Below, one piece after another: positions 26,358 to 34,870 of a stretch of 64,000 nt of DNA. The number at the start of each line of letters is the position of its first letter. Position 1 is the stretch's first letter. A program made the position numbers and the translations under genes. Source of the stretch: Actinomycetota bacterium (GTDB lineage: Bacteria; Actinomycetota; Thermoleophilia; Solirubrobacterales; JACPNS01); contig JACQZY010000013.1 in assembly GCA_016213645.1 (NCBI GenBank), positions 257,081 to 321,080 of the forward strand, given 5' to 3'. The notes beneath the pieces are model-generated. The model saw nothing but the letters and a program-made list of their open reading frames with translations, searched no databases and was not told the DNA's origin.

Positions 26358-27764
26358 CTACTGCTCGATGTCCGCACCCAGCACCACGACGACCGGAGCC
26401 GATCCGCCCGCCGTCTGGGTGTCTTCGTCGATCTCCTTGACGTCGTCGATCGCCAGTTCCCTCGCGACCTCCTTGGCTTCGAGCTTGTTGCCCGAGGCGT
26501 AATACACCGTGCTGGTCGCGTGATTGACGCTGTCGTTTCGGTTACCGGAGGTCGTGGAGGTGAATCCGGCCGACACCAATTGCTCCTTCACCAGACTCGC
26601 CAGTCCCGCCGTCTGCGTGCCGTTGAGCACGCTCACGGTCACGGCGGGGCGATTGACCTGTGGGTCGCGTTCGGAGGTGCTGACCTCCTTCTTGTCGCGC
26701 GCTTGACGCCGGGCGGACACGTCGGTGGTGGCCTTGTCGCCACTACTGCCGCCCAACTGCGTCGCCACCAGCGTGACGGCGAACACCGCCACCAGCACTC
26801 CGGCGATGATCACGGGCATCCGGCCGGAACGGCGTTCCGGCGGACGGCCGCCGCTCTCGAACCCTCCGGTACCAGCCGACTCCGCAAGCGATTGATAGTC
26901 CGACGGCACGGTCGGAACCGGCCGGTTGACGGCCAAGAACTCCGAGGTGTCCAGTGGCGGAAGTGGCGGAAGCGGGATCTGTCCTCGCGTCGCTGCCGGA
27001 GTGGAAGGGGCGAGCCGGCTGGGACGTATCTCTCCGGTCGCGCCCGCGGTGACCGGCGGCGCGATGCTTGCCGCGCGATCCGGCGCCTCGGCGGTCTCGG
27101 CGGACGCTTCCGCGACAACGGCATCGGCGGCAACCGACTCGGCCAACTGAGTCGCCTCTTCGGCGTCCTCCACCGGCAGATCCGGCGCGGGCACCGTTAA
27201 ATCCACCGCCCCGGATTCGGCGTCGGCTTCTCCGGCGGGCCGCCCATTGCCGACGGCCGAAGCGGCAAGCTCCTGCATGTGTTCGGGGTCGTCGGCCGCT
27301 CCCTCCATGCCGGTGACAACGGGCTCCGGGTGCTGCTCGTCCTCGGCGGCGTCTGCTCCGGCGGCGACGTCCGCCACATGCTCGGGGTCATCCGCCGCGC
27401 CCTCCATGCCGGACACGACCGGCTCGGGATGCTCCGCCGTCTCGATCGAAGGCGGTGGCTCGAACGCCACCACAAGGTCGTCCACCTCAACTCCCTGCTC
27501 GCGCGCGATCTCTGCGGCGGCGTCGGCCTCGCTTTGACGCAACGCCATCGACTCGTACGCCTGCGCGATCGCCTGCGAGGCGATCTGTGCGGCTCGTAGC
27601 TCCACCTCGGCCGCGCGCTCGGGCTCACGGCCGGCCCACTCGCGCAGGCGACGCACATCGCGCGCCTGCGAGAAGTACAGCATCGCGAGCACGGCTAGAC
27701 CGACGATCGCGGCGACACCGGCGATCGATCCAACGTTTACAAGTATGTCTTTTAGCTCACCCAA
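26358..27764 (-). CDS. LytR_C-domain membrane protein with duplicated acidic segment
   Basis: The 468-residue protein has a short hydrophobic N-terminal segment (about 12-32), a long acidic, Ala/Glu-rich linker, a second membrane segment (about 311-334, MPVIIAGVLVAVFAVTLV) and an extracytoplasmic LytR cell-envelope-related C-terminal domain (374-468, beginning AVTVSVLNGTQTAGL). That domain, LytR_C, is usually appended to LCP wall-polymer ligases or stands alone in actinobacteria. The linker contains a near-exact duplication, HPEPVVSGMEGAADDPEH and HPEPVVTGMEGAADDPEH, about 33 residues apart. The start used is TTG 27764, chosen because it gives an N-terminal helix; no good ribosome site is seen, so it is uncertain. 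It follows the CapD-type dehydratase gene by 26 bp and may help attach the polymer made here. Confidence 0.72.
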   Translation of the reverse strand: MGELKDILVNVGSIAGVAAIVGLAVLAMLYFSQARDVRRLREWAGREPERAAEVELRAAQIASQAIAQAYESMALRQSEADAAAEIAREQGVEVDDLVVAFEPPPSIETAEHPEPVVSGMEGAADDPEHVADVAAGADAAEDEQHPEPVVTGMEGAADDPEHMQELAASAVGNGRPAGEADAESGAVDLTVPAPDLPVEDAEEATQLAESVAADAVVAEASAETAEAPDRAASIAPPVTAGATGEIRPSRLAPSTPAATRGQIPLPPLPPLDTSEFLAVNRPVPTVPSDYQSLAESAGTGGFESGGRPPERRSGRMPVIIAGVLVAVFAVTLVATQLGGSSGDKATTDVSARRQARDKKEVSTSERDPQVNRPAVTVSVLNGTQTAGLASLVKEQLVSAGFTSTTSGNRNDSVNHATSTVYYASGNKLEAKEVARELAIDDVKEIDEDTQTAGGSAPVVVVLGADIEQ

Positions 27765-27790
27765 TAGTCGGCCGAGAGATTGCGTGCAGC

Positions 27791-29755
27791 CTACTCAAGC
27801 TCTAGAACGGTGTCCGCCGCTTGACCGGACGCAGCTTTCACAAGATCCGCCAGCGCCTGCGGATTGCCGTTCGCGATCAAGCGCTCGACTTCGTCGAAGA
27901 TCTCCTCCACGCGGGCCGGGTCCATCGCCGGCCGTTCGGCGCGCACGATCTTCTCCGCGGGCGTGGGCTGCGGGTGTTCGTCCGGGTTGAAGAGATCCTC
28001 ATGCAGCTTCTCGCCGGGCGCCGGAGCGGTCACGACAATCGGGATGTCCACCTCCGGCTCCAGTCCGGCCAGCGTGATCATGTTGCGCGCGAGATCGATG
28101 ATCTTGACCGGCTCGCCCATCTCCAGCACGAAGATCTCGCCGCCGCGCCCGAGGTTGCCTGAGCGAATGATCAGCTGCACGGCCTCGGGAATCGTCATGA
28201 AGTAACGGGTCATCTCCGGGTGGGTGACCGTGACCGGCCCACCGGCCGCGATCTGACGGCGGAAGATCGGCACCACGCTGCCGCTGCTCGCAAGCACGTT
28301 GCCGAAACGCACACTCACGTAGGTGGTGCCGTCGTGACGAGCCTGCGCGCTCTCGATCGCCCACTCCGCCAGCGCCTTTGACGCTCCCATCGTGGTCTGC
28401 GGCTTGACCGCCTTGTCGGTGCTGACCAGCACAAACCGCTGCACGCCGAACTGACCGGCAAGCTCGGACACGGTGCGCGTGGCCACGGCGTTGTTGCGGA
28501 TCGCTTCGACCGGGTTCTCCTGCATCAGCTGCACGTGCTTGTAGGCGGCGGCGTGAAAAACAATGTCCGGCTTGAACTGTTCAAAGATCTCCTGCATCCG
28601 CGGAAGCTCCTTGCAGTCGCCCAGCACTGCTTCGATCTGGCCGAAGTGACGGTCCTCTTCCAGTTCGCGGCGAATGTTGAAGAGGTTGTCCTCGGCGTGG
28701 TCGACCAGGATCACCTTGCGCGGCCGCACGCGCGCGATCTGGCGGCACAGCTCGCCACCGATCGAACCGCCCGCGCCGGTCACCATCACCACTTGACCTG
28801 CCAGATAAGCGCCCATTCGGTCGAGCTGCATGTGGATCGGATCGCGGCCGAGAATGTCCTCCACCTGAACCTCGCGAAGCTGCTTGACGACGTTGACGCC
28901 ACCGCGCAGCATCTCGAAGACGGTCGGCAGCGTGCGCACCGCAATTCCGCGATCTCGACAAGCGGCCACGACGCGCTGGCGCAGCGTGCCGGGCGCGGAG
29001 GGGATCGCGATGATCACCTCGTCGGGTTCGGCGTCCTCCAGAATGCGCGGCAGATCCTCGGTTGTGCCGAGCACCTTCAGGCCCACCTGCCGCATGCCCG
29101 ACTTGCGCGGGTCGTCGTCCACAAAACCGATCGGCGCCTCACCGAGTTCCGGGTTCTTCAGCATCTCGCGCGCGACCATCTGGCCGCCCTCGCCGGCGCC
29201 CACGATCAGCACCTCGCGCCCGCGCGGCAAGCGATAGCCCCGCAGCGGACGCTCGATCACCGTGCGCACGGTGAAGCGCGTGCCCGCCACCAGCAGCAAT
29301 GTGAGAAGAAAGTCGAAGGCAGCGACTTGCCTTGGCAGCGCGAAGCCCACGGGGTTGAACACGTACACCCCGCCCACCAGCAGCAGCGAGGTCAGCACGA
29401 CCGCTTGAACAAGGCGGCTGAAGTCGTGCGCGTCGGTGTATCGCCACCACTTCTGGTACGTGCCGAAGATCGCGAAGACCGCGAGCTTGCCGGCGACCGC
29501 GTACGGCAACACGGTGAGAAAAAGATCCTTGTAGAGCGGCGGCAGATGGTTGTCGAATCGCAGCAGAAATGCGGCGTAGAAGGCAGCGCTCACCAGCAGC
29601 GCGTCAACGACGATCTGCTGAATGCGATGAGCCAGTGCCGAGCGGCGTAGGCGCCGCAGCGCCGCGCGAGTCGGGCCGCGTGCTATTTCCGGGGCGCGCA
29701 TCGCAGAGATTCTACGGAGCGCGGCGGCTTCAAACAGCCTCCCCAATCCGGTCAT
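27791..29755 (-). CDS. FlaA1/CapD-type nucleoside-diphosphate sugar epimerase/4,6-dehydratase
   Basis: The 654-residue membrane enzyme has four N-terminal transmembrane helices (about 40-150), a CoA-binding-like Rossmann region (VLIVGAGEGGQMVAREML) and the polysaccharide biosynthesis dehydratase domain starting VMVTGAGGSIGGELCRQI near residue 327. The catalytic region reads FVLVSTDKAVKPQTTMGASK, with the Ser/Thr-Asp-Lys and Met-x-x-x-Lys arrangement of the WbpM/FlaA1/CapD group instead of the usual Tyr-Lys. The likely reaction is 4,6-dehydration (sometimes with C5 epimerisation) of UDP-GlcNAc, the first step toward an amino-deoxy sugar. It is first in the minus-strand polymer block and has a divergent GEVED-protein gene upstream, so a promoter probably lies in 29756-29830. 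The DegT aminotransferase at 33704-34816 could act on its product. Confidence 0.88.
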   Translation of the reverse strand: MTGLGRLFEAAALRRISAMRAPEIARGPTRAALRRLRRSALAHRIQQIVVDALLVSAAFYAAFLLRFDNHLPPLYKDLFLTVLPYAVAGKLAVFAIFGTYQKWWRYTDAHDFSRLVQAVVLTSLLLVGGVYVFNPVGFALPRQVAAFDFLLTLLLVAGTRFTVRTVIERPLRGYRLPRGREVLIVGAGEGGQMVAREMLKNPELGEAPIGFVDDDPRKSGMRQVGLKVLGTTEDLPRILEDAEPDEVIIAIPSAPGTLRQRVVAACRDRGIAVRTLPTVFEMLRGGVNVVKQLREVQVEDILGRDPIHMQLDRMGAYLAGQVVMVTGAGGSIGGELCRQIARVRPRKVILVDHAEDNLFNIRRELEEDRHFGQIEAVLGDCKELPRMQEIFEQFKPDIVFHAAAYKHVQLMQENPVEAIRNNAVATRTVSELAGQFGVQRFVLVSTDKAVKPQTTMGASKALAEWAIESAQARHDGTTYVSVRFGNVLASSGSVVPIFRRQIAAGGPVTVTHPEMTRYFMTIPEAVQLIIRSGNLGRGGEIFVLEMGEPVKIIDLARNMITLAGLEPEVDIPIVVTAPAPGEKLHEDLFNPDEHPQPTPAEKIVRAERPAMDPARVEEIFDEVERLIANGNPQALADLVKAASGQAADTVLELE

Positions 29756-29830
29756 CAGTAATTGGTAGCATGGCGTCCGTTGTTTTGGAGGCGCGCCTCG
29801 GACGACCGAGCGAACACGAAAGGCGGAAAG

Positions 29831-31117
29831 ATGAACCCCAGCCGGCCGATGCCCAAAGCATCGAGAGACGACGCAAGCACAATACGGACGCCGGGGTACA
29901 CCGGGGTCTTATTGGTGCTGCTGACAACCTTCTGCTTCTTGTCGCTGACGGCTCCGGGCGCATTCGCACGTGGTGGAGACGTTGACTTTGGCGACGCGCC
30001 GGATGGCGCGCCGACCGGCTATCTCACCGGCTCGGCGACTGGTTCCTTCCCGTCAAAGGCGACCAGCTCGGGCCCCCGCCACACTCCACTCAAAGGTCTG
30101 ATGCTCGGCGCGTCCGAAGACGGCGAGACCGACTCGATGCAGGTGGACATGGACCTTCACGACGACGGCGTCGCTCCCTCGCTCAAAGCGTGTGACGCAA
30201 CCAGCAAAATCGACGTCGCTCTCGACGTCAGCGGTCTGGTGTCGCCCGCCGCCACGGACATGATCTACGTGAACGCCTGGTTCGACTGGAACCGCGACGG
30301 CGACTGGGGCGACTCCGACACCTGTGCCGCCGAGTGGTCGATCAAGAACCGGAAGATCCCTGTGTCCGCGGCCGGCGGCGGCGTGGCGATGTTCAGCCTG
30401 CCGTTCAAAGCCGGTGAACAGGTCGACGAGTTGTGGATGCGCGTCACGGTCACCGTGAACGAAATGTCCGCCACCTCGTACGGCGCGGGAGGCGCGTTGC
30501 CGTACAAGTACGGCGAAACGGAGGACTACTACCTGCTGACGAAGTCGGCCGACACGCCCATCGGATTCCCACCCCCACACAAGGGCGGCAAGAAGAAGCC
30601 GCCGAAGCGGCCGAAGAAGAAAAAGCGTCGCGGTGGCGGTGGCGGAAATCCCGGCAAGGGCAAGTTCCAGGTCAGCTGTGTGCCCAATCCCGCGCTGATC
30701 CTTCACGGTCAGACGGCCCGAGTGAACTTCGTGGTCAAAGACACAGGTAAAGGAGTGATCTACGGCCACTTCAACTCACCGCGAAAGACGAAGTCCTACA
30801 CAGCGAAACCCAACCCCGTCAAACCGCAGCCCAAGGGCTGGCCGAAGCCGCCGTGGTGGATCGTCGACAGTTTCGACTTCAAACACAGCCAGGTGGACCC
30901 GCCGCTGAGGCTGGAGACGTTCCCGATCAAGTTCACGTTCGTGCGCGGCAACCAGACGCAGAAGCTGACCTGCACGATCCTGGTGCTGCACCTCGACAAC
31001 ATGATTCCGGTCGGTCCCGATCAGGACCAGCAGCCCGACAACAACCCGCCGCCGCAGAGCAACCCACAGCCGCCCAGTAACCAGCCGCCCAGTAACCAGC
31101 CACCCGGCAACACGTAG
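29831..31117 (+). CDS. Secreted GEVED-domain protein with Lys- and Pro-rich segments
   Basis: The protein starts at ATG 29831, which has GGCGGAAAG just upstream and gives a good signal peptide (hydrophobic core around residues 27-45, ending GAFARG). The frame remains open upstream to 29762, but that extension would bury the signal. The mature part begins with DVDFGDAPDGAPTGYLT and carries a GEVED domain (NAWFDWNRDGDWGD and GETEDYYLL), found in secreted and surface proteins of many bacteria. A very basic stretch follows (KKKPPKRPKKKKRRGGGGG), then a second beta-rich domain with a Cys pair (VSCVPNPAL and LTCTILVLHL) and a PPSNQPPSNQPPGNT tail. The basic stretch could bind acidic wall polymers; this is an inference. 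It is transcribed divergently from the polymer block. Confidence 0.75.
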   Translation: MNPSRPMPKASRDDASTIRTPGYTGVLLVLLTTFCFLSLTAPGAFARGGDVDFGDAPDGAPTGYLTGSATGSFPSKATSSGPRHTPLKGLMLGASEDGETDSMQVDMDLHDDGVAPSLKACDATSKIDVALDVSGLVSPAATDMIYVNAWFDWNRDGDWGDSDTCAAEWSIKNRKIPVSAAGGGVAMFSLPFKAGEQVDELWMRVTVTVNEMSATSYGAGGALPYKYGETEDYYLLTKSADTPIGFPPPHKGGKKKPPKRPKKKKRRGGGGGNPGKGKFQVSCVPNPALILHGQTARVNFVVKDTGKGVIYGHFNSPRKTKSYTAKPNPVKPQPKGWPKPPWWIVDSFDFKHSQVDPPLRLETFPIKFTFVRGNQTQKLTCTILVLHLDNMIPVGPDQDQQPDNNPPPQSNPQPPSNQPPSNQPPGNT

Positions 31118-31252
31118 TCGCCGAGCACCCGGATAGCCACGATCGCCACGGCGGCAATTCGCCCGCACGCGCTTGCGACGAATTCAGGATCGCTCGCAAT
31201 CGCGTGTTCACGCACTGCAGCTAGGCCGTTCGAATCGGCGATACTCGTTCTA

Positions 31253-31651
31253 ATGGCACAAGATCAAAACGTCCGAAACGCTTACGAGCTATTCGCGAAG
31301 GCGTTGGCTCGGCTGCACGCCGCACTCGAGATGCCCCCCGGCGAAGACACTCGCGACATCGTCATCCACCGTTTCGAGTTCACCTACGAACTCGCATGGA
31401 AGACGGTCAAGAAGGTGCTCCAAGCCGAGGGCGTGGCCGCCGGCGCGCCGCGCGAAACCCTTCGACTCGCGCTTGAACATGGTCTGATCGGCGACGGAAA
31501 CGTCTGGTCCGAAGTTCATGCAAGCCGAAATCTAACCACGCACACGTACGATGAAAAGACGGCGATCGAGGTTTATGAATTTGTACGAGATCACGCGATC
31601 GCTTTATTCGACCAGCTTTCGGAAACGCTGCAGAAATGGCCGCGACAGTGA
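31253..31651 (+). CDS. hepT: HepT-type HEPN ribonuclease toxin (HI0074-family nucleotidyltransferase partner)
   Basis: The 132-residue, all-alpha protein has the family features HRFEFTYELAWKTVKKVL near residue 40 and, near residue 92, RNLTTHTY, which matches the HEPN active-site motif RX4HXY exactly. In characterised MntA-HepT pairs, HepT is an RNase toxin whose motif tyrosine is modified by the partner's AMP transfer. The gene starts at ATG 31253 and its 3' end overlaps the start of the nucleotidyltransferase gene by 16 bp, so the two are made together. Sequence here looks less GC-rich than the flanking genes, which would fit acquisition by transfer. The family is also annotated as nucleotidyltransferase substrate-binding protein. 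Confidence 0.85.
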   Translation: MAQDQNVRNAYELFAKALARLHAALEMPPGEDTRDIVIHRFEFTYELAWKTVKKVLQAEGVAAGAPRETLRLALEHGLIGDGNVWSEVHASRNLTTHTYDEKTAIEVYEFVRDHAIALFDQLSETLQKWPRQ

Positions 31652-31959
31652 CAGCGGAAAGCTTGGGGTTGTCCGAATTCGTCCTCGGCGAGCTGCGGAA
31701 GGTGCTTTCGCGCCATCAACATGTACGGCACGCGTCGGTGTTCGGATCGCGCGCGCGAGGAGATTTCACCAACCGGTCGGACATCGACGTCCTGCTTGAC
31801 GCGCCCGAGATGACGTTTCCGGAGTACCTCGACCTGCTTGCCGATCTAGATGACGCCTCCATCGTGTTCGGCGTAGACGTGATTCATCCGGAGTTCACCG
31901 GCAACACTCGGTTGGTCGAATTCGCAAAGCGCGAAGGTCGGCGAATTTTGCCGGTTTGA
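31636..31959 (+). CDS. mntA: MntA-type minimal nucleotidyltransferase antitoxin
   Basis: The 107-residue protein carries GSRARGDFTNRSDIDV (about residues 37-52), an exact GSX10DXD motif of minimal nucleotidyltransferases, followed by LLDAP and a later Asp in VFGVDVIHPE that would complete the metal triad. In known pairs this antitoxin AMPylates the HepT tyrosine and so neutralises its RNase activity. The start ATG 31636 lies inside the toxin gene; toxin-first order and overlap are usual for this family. A hairpin follows the stop at once. Function by homology is firm. That this locus is an active addiction or defence module is not shown by sequence alone. Confidence 0.87.
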   Translation: MAATVTAESLGLSEFVLGELRKVLSRHQHVRHASVFGSRARGDFTNRSDIDVLLDAPEMTFPEYLDLLADLDDASIVFGVDVIHPEFTGNTRLVEFAKREGRRILPV

Positions 31960-31962
31960 ATA

Positions 31963-31979
31963 TTTGCCACGACGGCAAA
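31963..31979 (+). terminator. Hairpin after the toxin-antitoxin pair
   Basis: TTTGCC and GGCAAA pair perfectly across the loop ACGAC, beginning 4 nt after the antitoxin stop codon. No T-run follows on the plus strand, so it is a plausible but not canonical terminator. It lies between two convergent gene groups. Confidence 0.45.
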
Positions 31980-32086
31980 CATTCAGTCTGCGGCAGAACG
32001 ACGGCTACTGGAAAACAGCCATATGACGTGGCCGATCTCCATGTCGCTCAAGCACCGCGCGATTTTCGATCCAGGACCGACTCCAT

Positions 32087-32620
32087 TCAAGGCTGGTCCG
32101 ACGAAGTCGCCACGACCGTCTCGCGCGCTCCCGCCAGTTGCGCCAACCCACCCAACAGCACCGCCACGGCCAGACCAAGTGAGACGAAGATTCCGTAGCG
32201 AGCGTGCATCTCGATCTTCGGCAGCAGATTGCCCTGGAGGCTGTTGATGAAATCGACTGCCGGCGGTGTCGGCGGGTCGGCCATCGTCAGCACGACTCCG
32301 AACGCGCAGACCGCGCCGGCCGCGATCGTCACCGCTGCCGCGACCAGGCGATGGTCGCGGCGGCCCAGCAGCAGGCGCAGATTGGCCAACACCGCCACGA
32401 CCGCGGCGGCGGCGATCACGGAGTCCCATGTGTCGTGCATTCGCCAGGCCGAATAGGTGTCGTCTTTGAGCAGGCCTTGGAGGCTGGAGAGCAGAAACGA
32501 GTTGCCGAGGTTGATGTGCACCAAACCCCACGGCAGCGAAAGCGAGAGCACGAAAAGCACGCTGCTTCCGACCACGACGGCTGGGGCGATCCGCCCACGG
32601 ATTGTGTCGGCACCGTTCAT
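32087..32620 (-). CDS. Four-helix integral membrane protein, unknown function
   Basis: The 177-residue protein has about four hydrophobic helices (around 13-30, 67-86, 92-112, 146-166) joined by short polar loops, with WRMHDTWDS before the second helix and DFINSLQGNLLPKIEMHARYG before the last. I do not recognise a family. It is the last gene of a three-gene minus-strand group, and its ATG overlaps the stop of the DUF354 gene (ATGA), so the two are likely coupled. Interaction with, or membrane tethering of, the DUF354 protein is only a guess. It converges with the toxin-antitoxin pair; 31980-32086 holds nothing I can identify. Confidence 0.7.
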   Translation of the reverse strand: MNGADTIRGRIAPAVVVGSSVLFVLSLSLPWGLVHINLGNSFLLSSLQGLLKDDTYSAWRMHDTWDSVIAAAAVVAVLANLRLLLGRRDHRLVAAAVTIAAGAVCAFGVVLTMADPPTPPAVDFINSLQGNLLPKIEMHARYGIFVSLGLAVAVLLGGLAQLAGARETVVATSSDQP

Positions 32621-33636
32621 GATCCGCGCGGCGCCGCACCTAGCGCCAGCTCCGCGAGCAAGCGCGGGTCGCGGCGCACGCGTTGAAATCCGACGTCGCC
32701 ACCGCGCTTGGCCAAGCGCAGCGAGTCCACGTCTTCCAGCCGGTTGAGCCGGCCGTCGGCGAGCAGTTTCTCGTCCACCGCGCCGAGCCTACCGGCGAAA
32801 GTGGTCCATACCGGTGTGCCAAGAGCCACCGCCTCGCGGTTCATCGTGCCGCCGGCGCCGATCACCGCGTCCACCAGAGCCACCAGCGACGGTCCGTCGA
32901 TCGCGCGCTCCGGCACGACGAAGTTGCCGGCGCCGAGCGCCTGAAGACCCTCGCGCTGCTGCGGAGTACGGGCCAACGCCACCACCTGCACGTTGTCGTC
33001 GGCCGCCAGCCGGTCGATCAGCGTGCCGAAGAGGTCGTTCTCGAGACGGTGGTAAAGCGCCACCTCGGGCGGCGTGCGCAGCAGCACCAGCACCTTCCCA
33101 CGGTCGAGCCCAAGCTCGTCGAGCACGGCTTCGTCCGGCTCGAAATCGCTCAGGTAGTACTCCTCCTTCAGGCCCTCGTAGGCATGTACCTTGCCGCGCG
33201 CGCCGTAGGCGTACAGCCGCTCGGGCGGGATCGCGGCGGGCACGATCACACGGCGGGCAAGCCGGCAGTTGACGTTGTGCTGAACCTTCGCCCACTCGTA
33301 GTCGAACATCGTCACGCTGGGGACGCGCCGCGCTGCGGCGGCCACCATCACGTCGTTGGAGCCGTGGCCGATCGCCAGGTCGAAGCCCTTCCCACGTGAC
33401 CACCGCCAAAGCGCCAGCGAGCGGTCGAACAGGCCAAGCGCCTTGCTCGCATAGCGCCCGCCGCGATGGCGACCGATCGCGGTGTGGTCCATGCCGTAGC
33501 GCTCCAGCAGTTCAAGCGTCTGCGCAAAGTCGCGCGCGGTCACCTGCACCTCGTGACCATCGGCGCGCAGCACGTCGATCACCGGTCGCAGCACCAGCAC
33601 ATGCGGGCTGTTGGTGAGATCCACCCAGATCTTCAT
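32617..33636 (-). CDS. DUF354 family protein (GT-B-like)
   Basis: The 339-residue protein begins MKIWVDLTNSPHVLVLRPVI, the hallmark of DUF354, a family with a GT-B or UDP-GlcNAc 2-epimerase-like fold. Further motifs include IGHGSNDVMVAAAARRVPSV and, near residue 262, GAGGTMNREAVALGTPVWT, a segment that in GT-B enzymes forms the nucleotide-binding side of the C-terminal domain. The biochemical role of DUF354 is not established to my knowledge. It is usually found among surface-glycan genes, as here next to a sugar aminotransferase. It follows that gene by 67 bp and overlaps the downstream membrane-protein gene by 4 bp. The start is ATG 33636. Confidence 0.8.
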   Translation of the reverse strand: MKIWVDLTNSPHVLVLRPVIDVLRADGHEVQVTARDFAQTLELLERYGMDHTAIGRHRGGRYASKALGLFDRSLALWRWSRGKGFDLAIGHGSNDVMVAAAARRVPSVTMFDYEWAKVQHNVNCRLARRVIVPAAIPPERLYAYGARGKVHAYEGLKEEYYLSDFEPDEAVLDELGLDRGKVLVLLRTPPEVALYHRLENDLFGTLIDRLAADDNVQVVALARTPQQREGLQALGAGNFVVPERAIDGPSLVALVDAVIGAGGTMNREAVALGTPVWTTFAGRLGAVDEKLLADGRLNRLEDVDSLRLAKRGGDVGFQRVRRDPRLLAELALGAAPRGS

Positions 33637-33703
33637 GCGCGCAGTCTCCCGGCGCCCGAGGATGAATCCACGCGTCGTCCGTGCATGGCGCCGATTTGCC
33701 CGA

Positions 33704-34816
33704 CTACGTGGCCACGGCGGCGACTGCGCTCAGCGCCGCCACAACCGCTTCGACCTGCTCGGGCGTGATCACGGGGCTGACCGGCAGCGCAATGTTTGTG
33801 GCGGCAGCGCGCGCGGTGCCCGGAAGTTCCGCGCCCTCGGCCCAGCGCAGCATCGGCGGCTGCACGTGCACCGGCGTGCGGTAGTAGCCGCGCGCCTCCA
33901 CACCGCGCTCGGCAAGCGCCGCGATCGCGGCATCGGCATCGTCGTGCGAGACGACGTAGAGGTGGTAGACGGGCTCCGCGCCTTCGGGAACCGCCTGCGG
34001 CGTCACGAACTCGCGGATCCCGGCGGCCTCGTAGGCGGCGGCGGCGGCGCGGCGCGCGTCGTTCCAGCCGTTCAGCTCAGGCAGCAGCACGCGCAGCATC
34101 GCGGCCTGAATCGCGTCGAGCCGCGAGTTGTAACCGATCATGGTGTGTGACTGTTTGTTGGTGGTGCCGTGATGGCGCAGCAACCGCACCTTGTCGGCCA
34201 CGGCGACGTCGGCCGTGGTGACGATGCCGGCGTCGCCAAAAGCACCCAGATTCTTGGAAGGGAAGAAGGAGAAGGTCGCGGCGTCTCCCAGAGCGCCCGC
34301 GGCCACGCCGTCCAGACGCGCTCCGGCGGCCTGCGCGGCGTCCTCCACCAGCTTTATCCCGCGTGGCGCAAGCAGGTCGCGCAAACGCTGCACCGGCGCC
34401 GGCAACCCGAACAGGTGCACGGCCACTACGGCGGTCGTGTTGGGTGTGAGCGCGGCCTCGACGGTTGCGGCGGTTACGTTGAACGTGGCGGGGTCAACGT
34501 CGCAGAAGACCGGCCGTGCGCCGATCGCCGCCACGGCTTCCGCGGTGGCGTAAAAAGTGAAGCTCGGCACCACCACGTCGTCGCCGGGCTCCACGCCCAC
34601 CGCGCGCAACGCAAGCATCAACGCATCGGTGCCGTTGCCCACGCCGACGGCGTACGGCGCGCCCACGTAATCGGCAAACTCCTGCTCGAATCCCGTCACT
34701 TCCGGCCCGAAGATGAAGCGACCGCTGTCGATCACGCGCGCGGACGCCTGATGCAGCTTTTCGCGCAGCGGAGCAAGCTGATCGGCGGTGTTGAAAAGCG
34801 GGATCTGTTCGTTCAT
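33704..34816 (-). CDS. DegT/DnrJ/EryC1/StrS-family sugar aminotransferase
   Basis: The 370-residue, PLP-dependent enzyme transfers an amino group to a keto-sugar nucleotide. The family signatures are GNGTDALMLALRA, VPSFTFYATAEA, VEDAAQAAGARL and SFFPSKNLGAFGDAGIV, in which the Lys is the PLP-binding residue; RYRR-like substrate contacts are less clear. The start is set at ATG 34816; a GTG directly before it is possible. The sequence resembles the WbpE/WlbC branch (3-amino sugars) as much as 4-aminotransferases, so the position aminated is not certain. It may use the keto-sugar made by the CapD-type dehydratase 4-6 kb away. Transcribed away from dedA, it probably shares a short intergenic promoter region, 34817-34870. 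Confidence 0.87.
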   Translation of the reverse strand: MNEQIPLFNTADQLAPLREKLHQASARVIDSGRFIFGPEVTGFEQEFADYVGAPYAVGVGNGTDALMLALRAVGVEPGDDVVVPSFTFYATAEAVAAIGARPVFCDVDPATFNVTAATVEAALTPNTTAVVAVHLFGLPAPVQRLRDLLAPRGIKLVEDAAQAAGARLDGVAAGALGDAATFSFFPSKNLGAFGDAGIVTTADVAVADKVRLLRHHGTTNKQSHTMIGYNSRLDAIQAAMLRVLLPELNGWNDARRAAAAAYEAAGIREFVTPQAVPEGAEPVYHLYVVSHDDADAAIAALAERGVEARGYYRTPVHVQPPMLRWAEGAELPGTARAAATNIALPVSPVITPEQVEAVVAALSAVAAVAT

Positions 34817-34870
34817 CACATTTGCGTTGCGGCGTGACTTGAGGGCCTCAGTGTCATACTGCGCGGCCGA

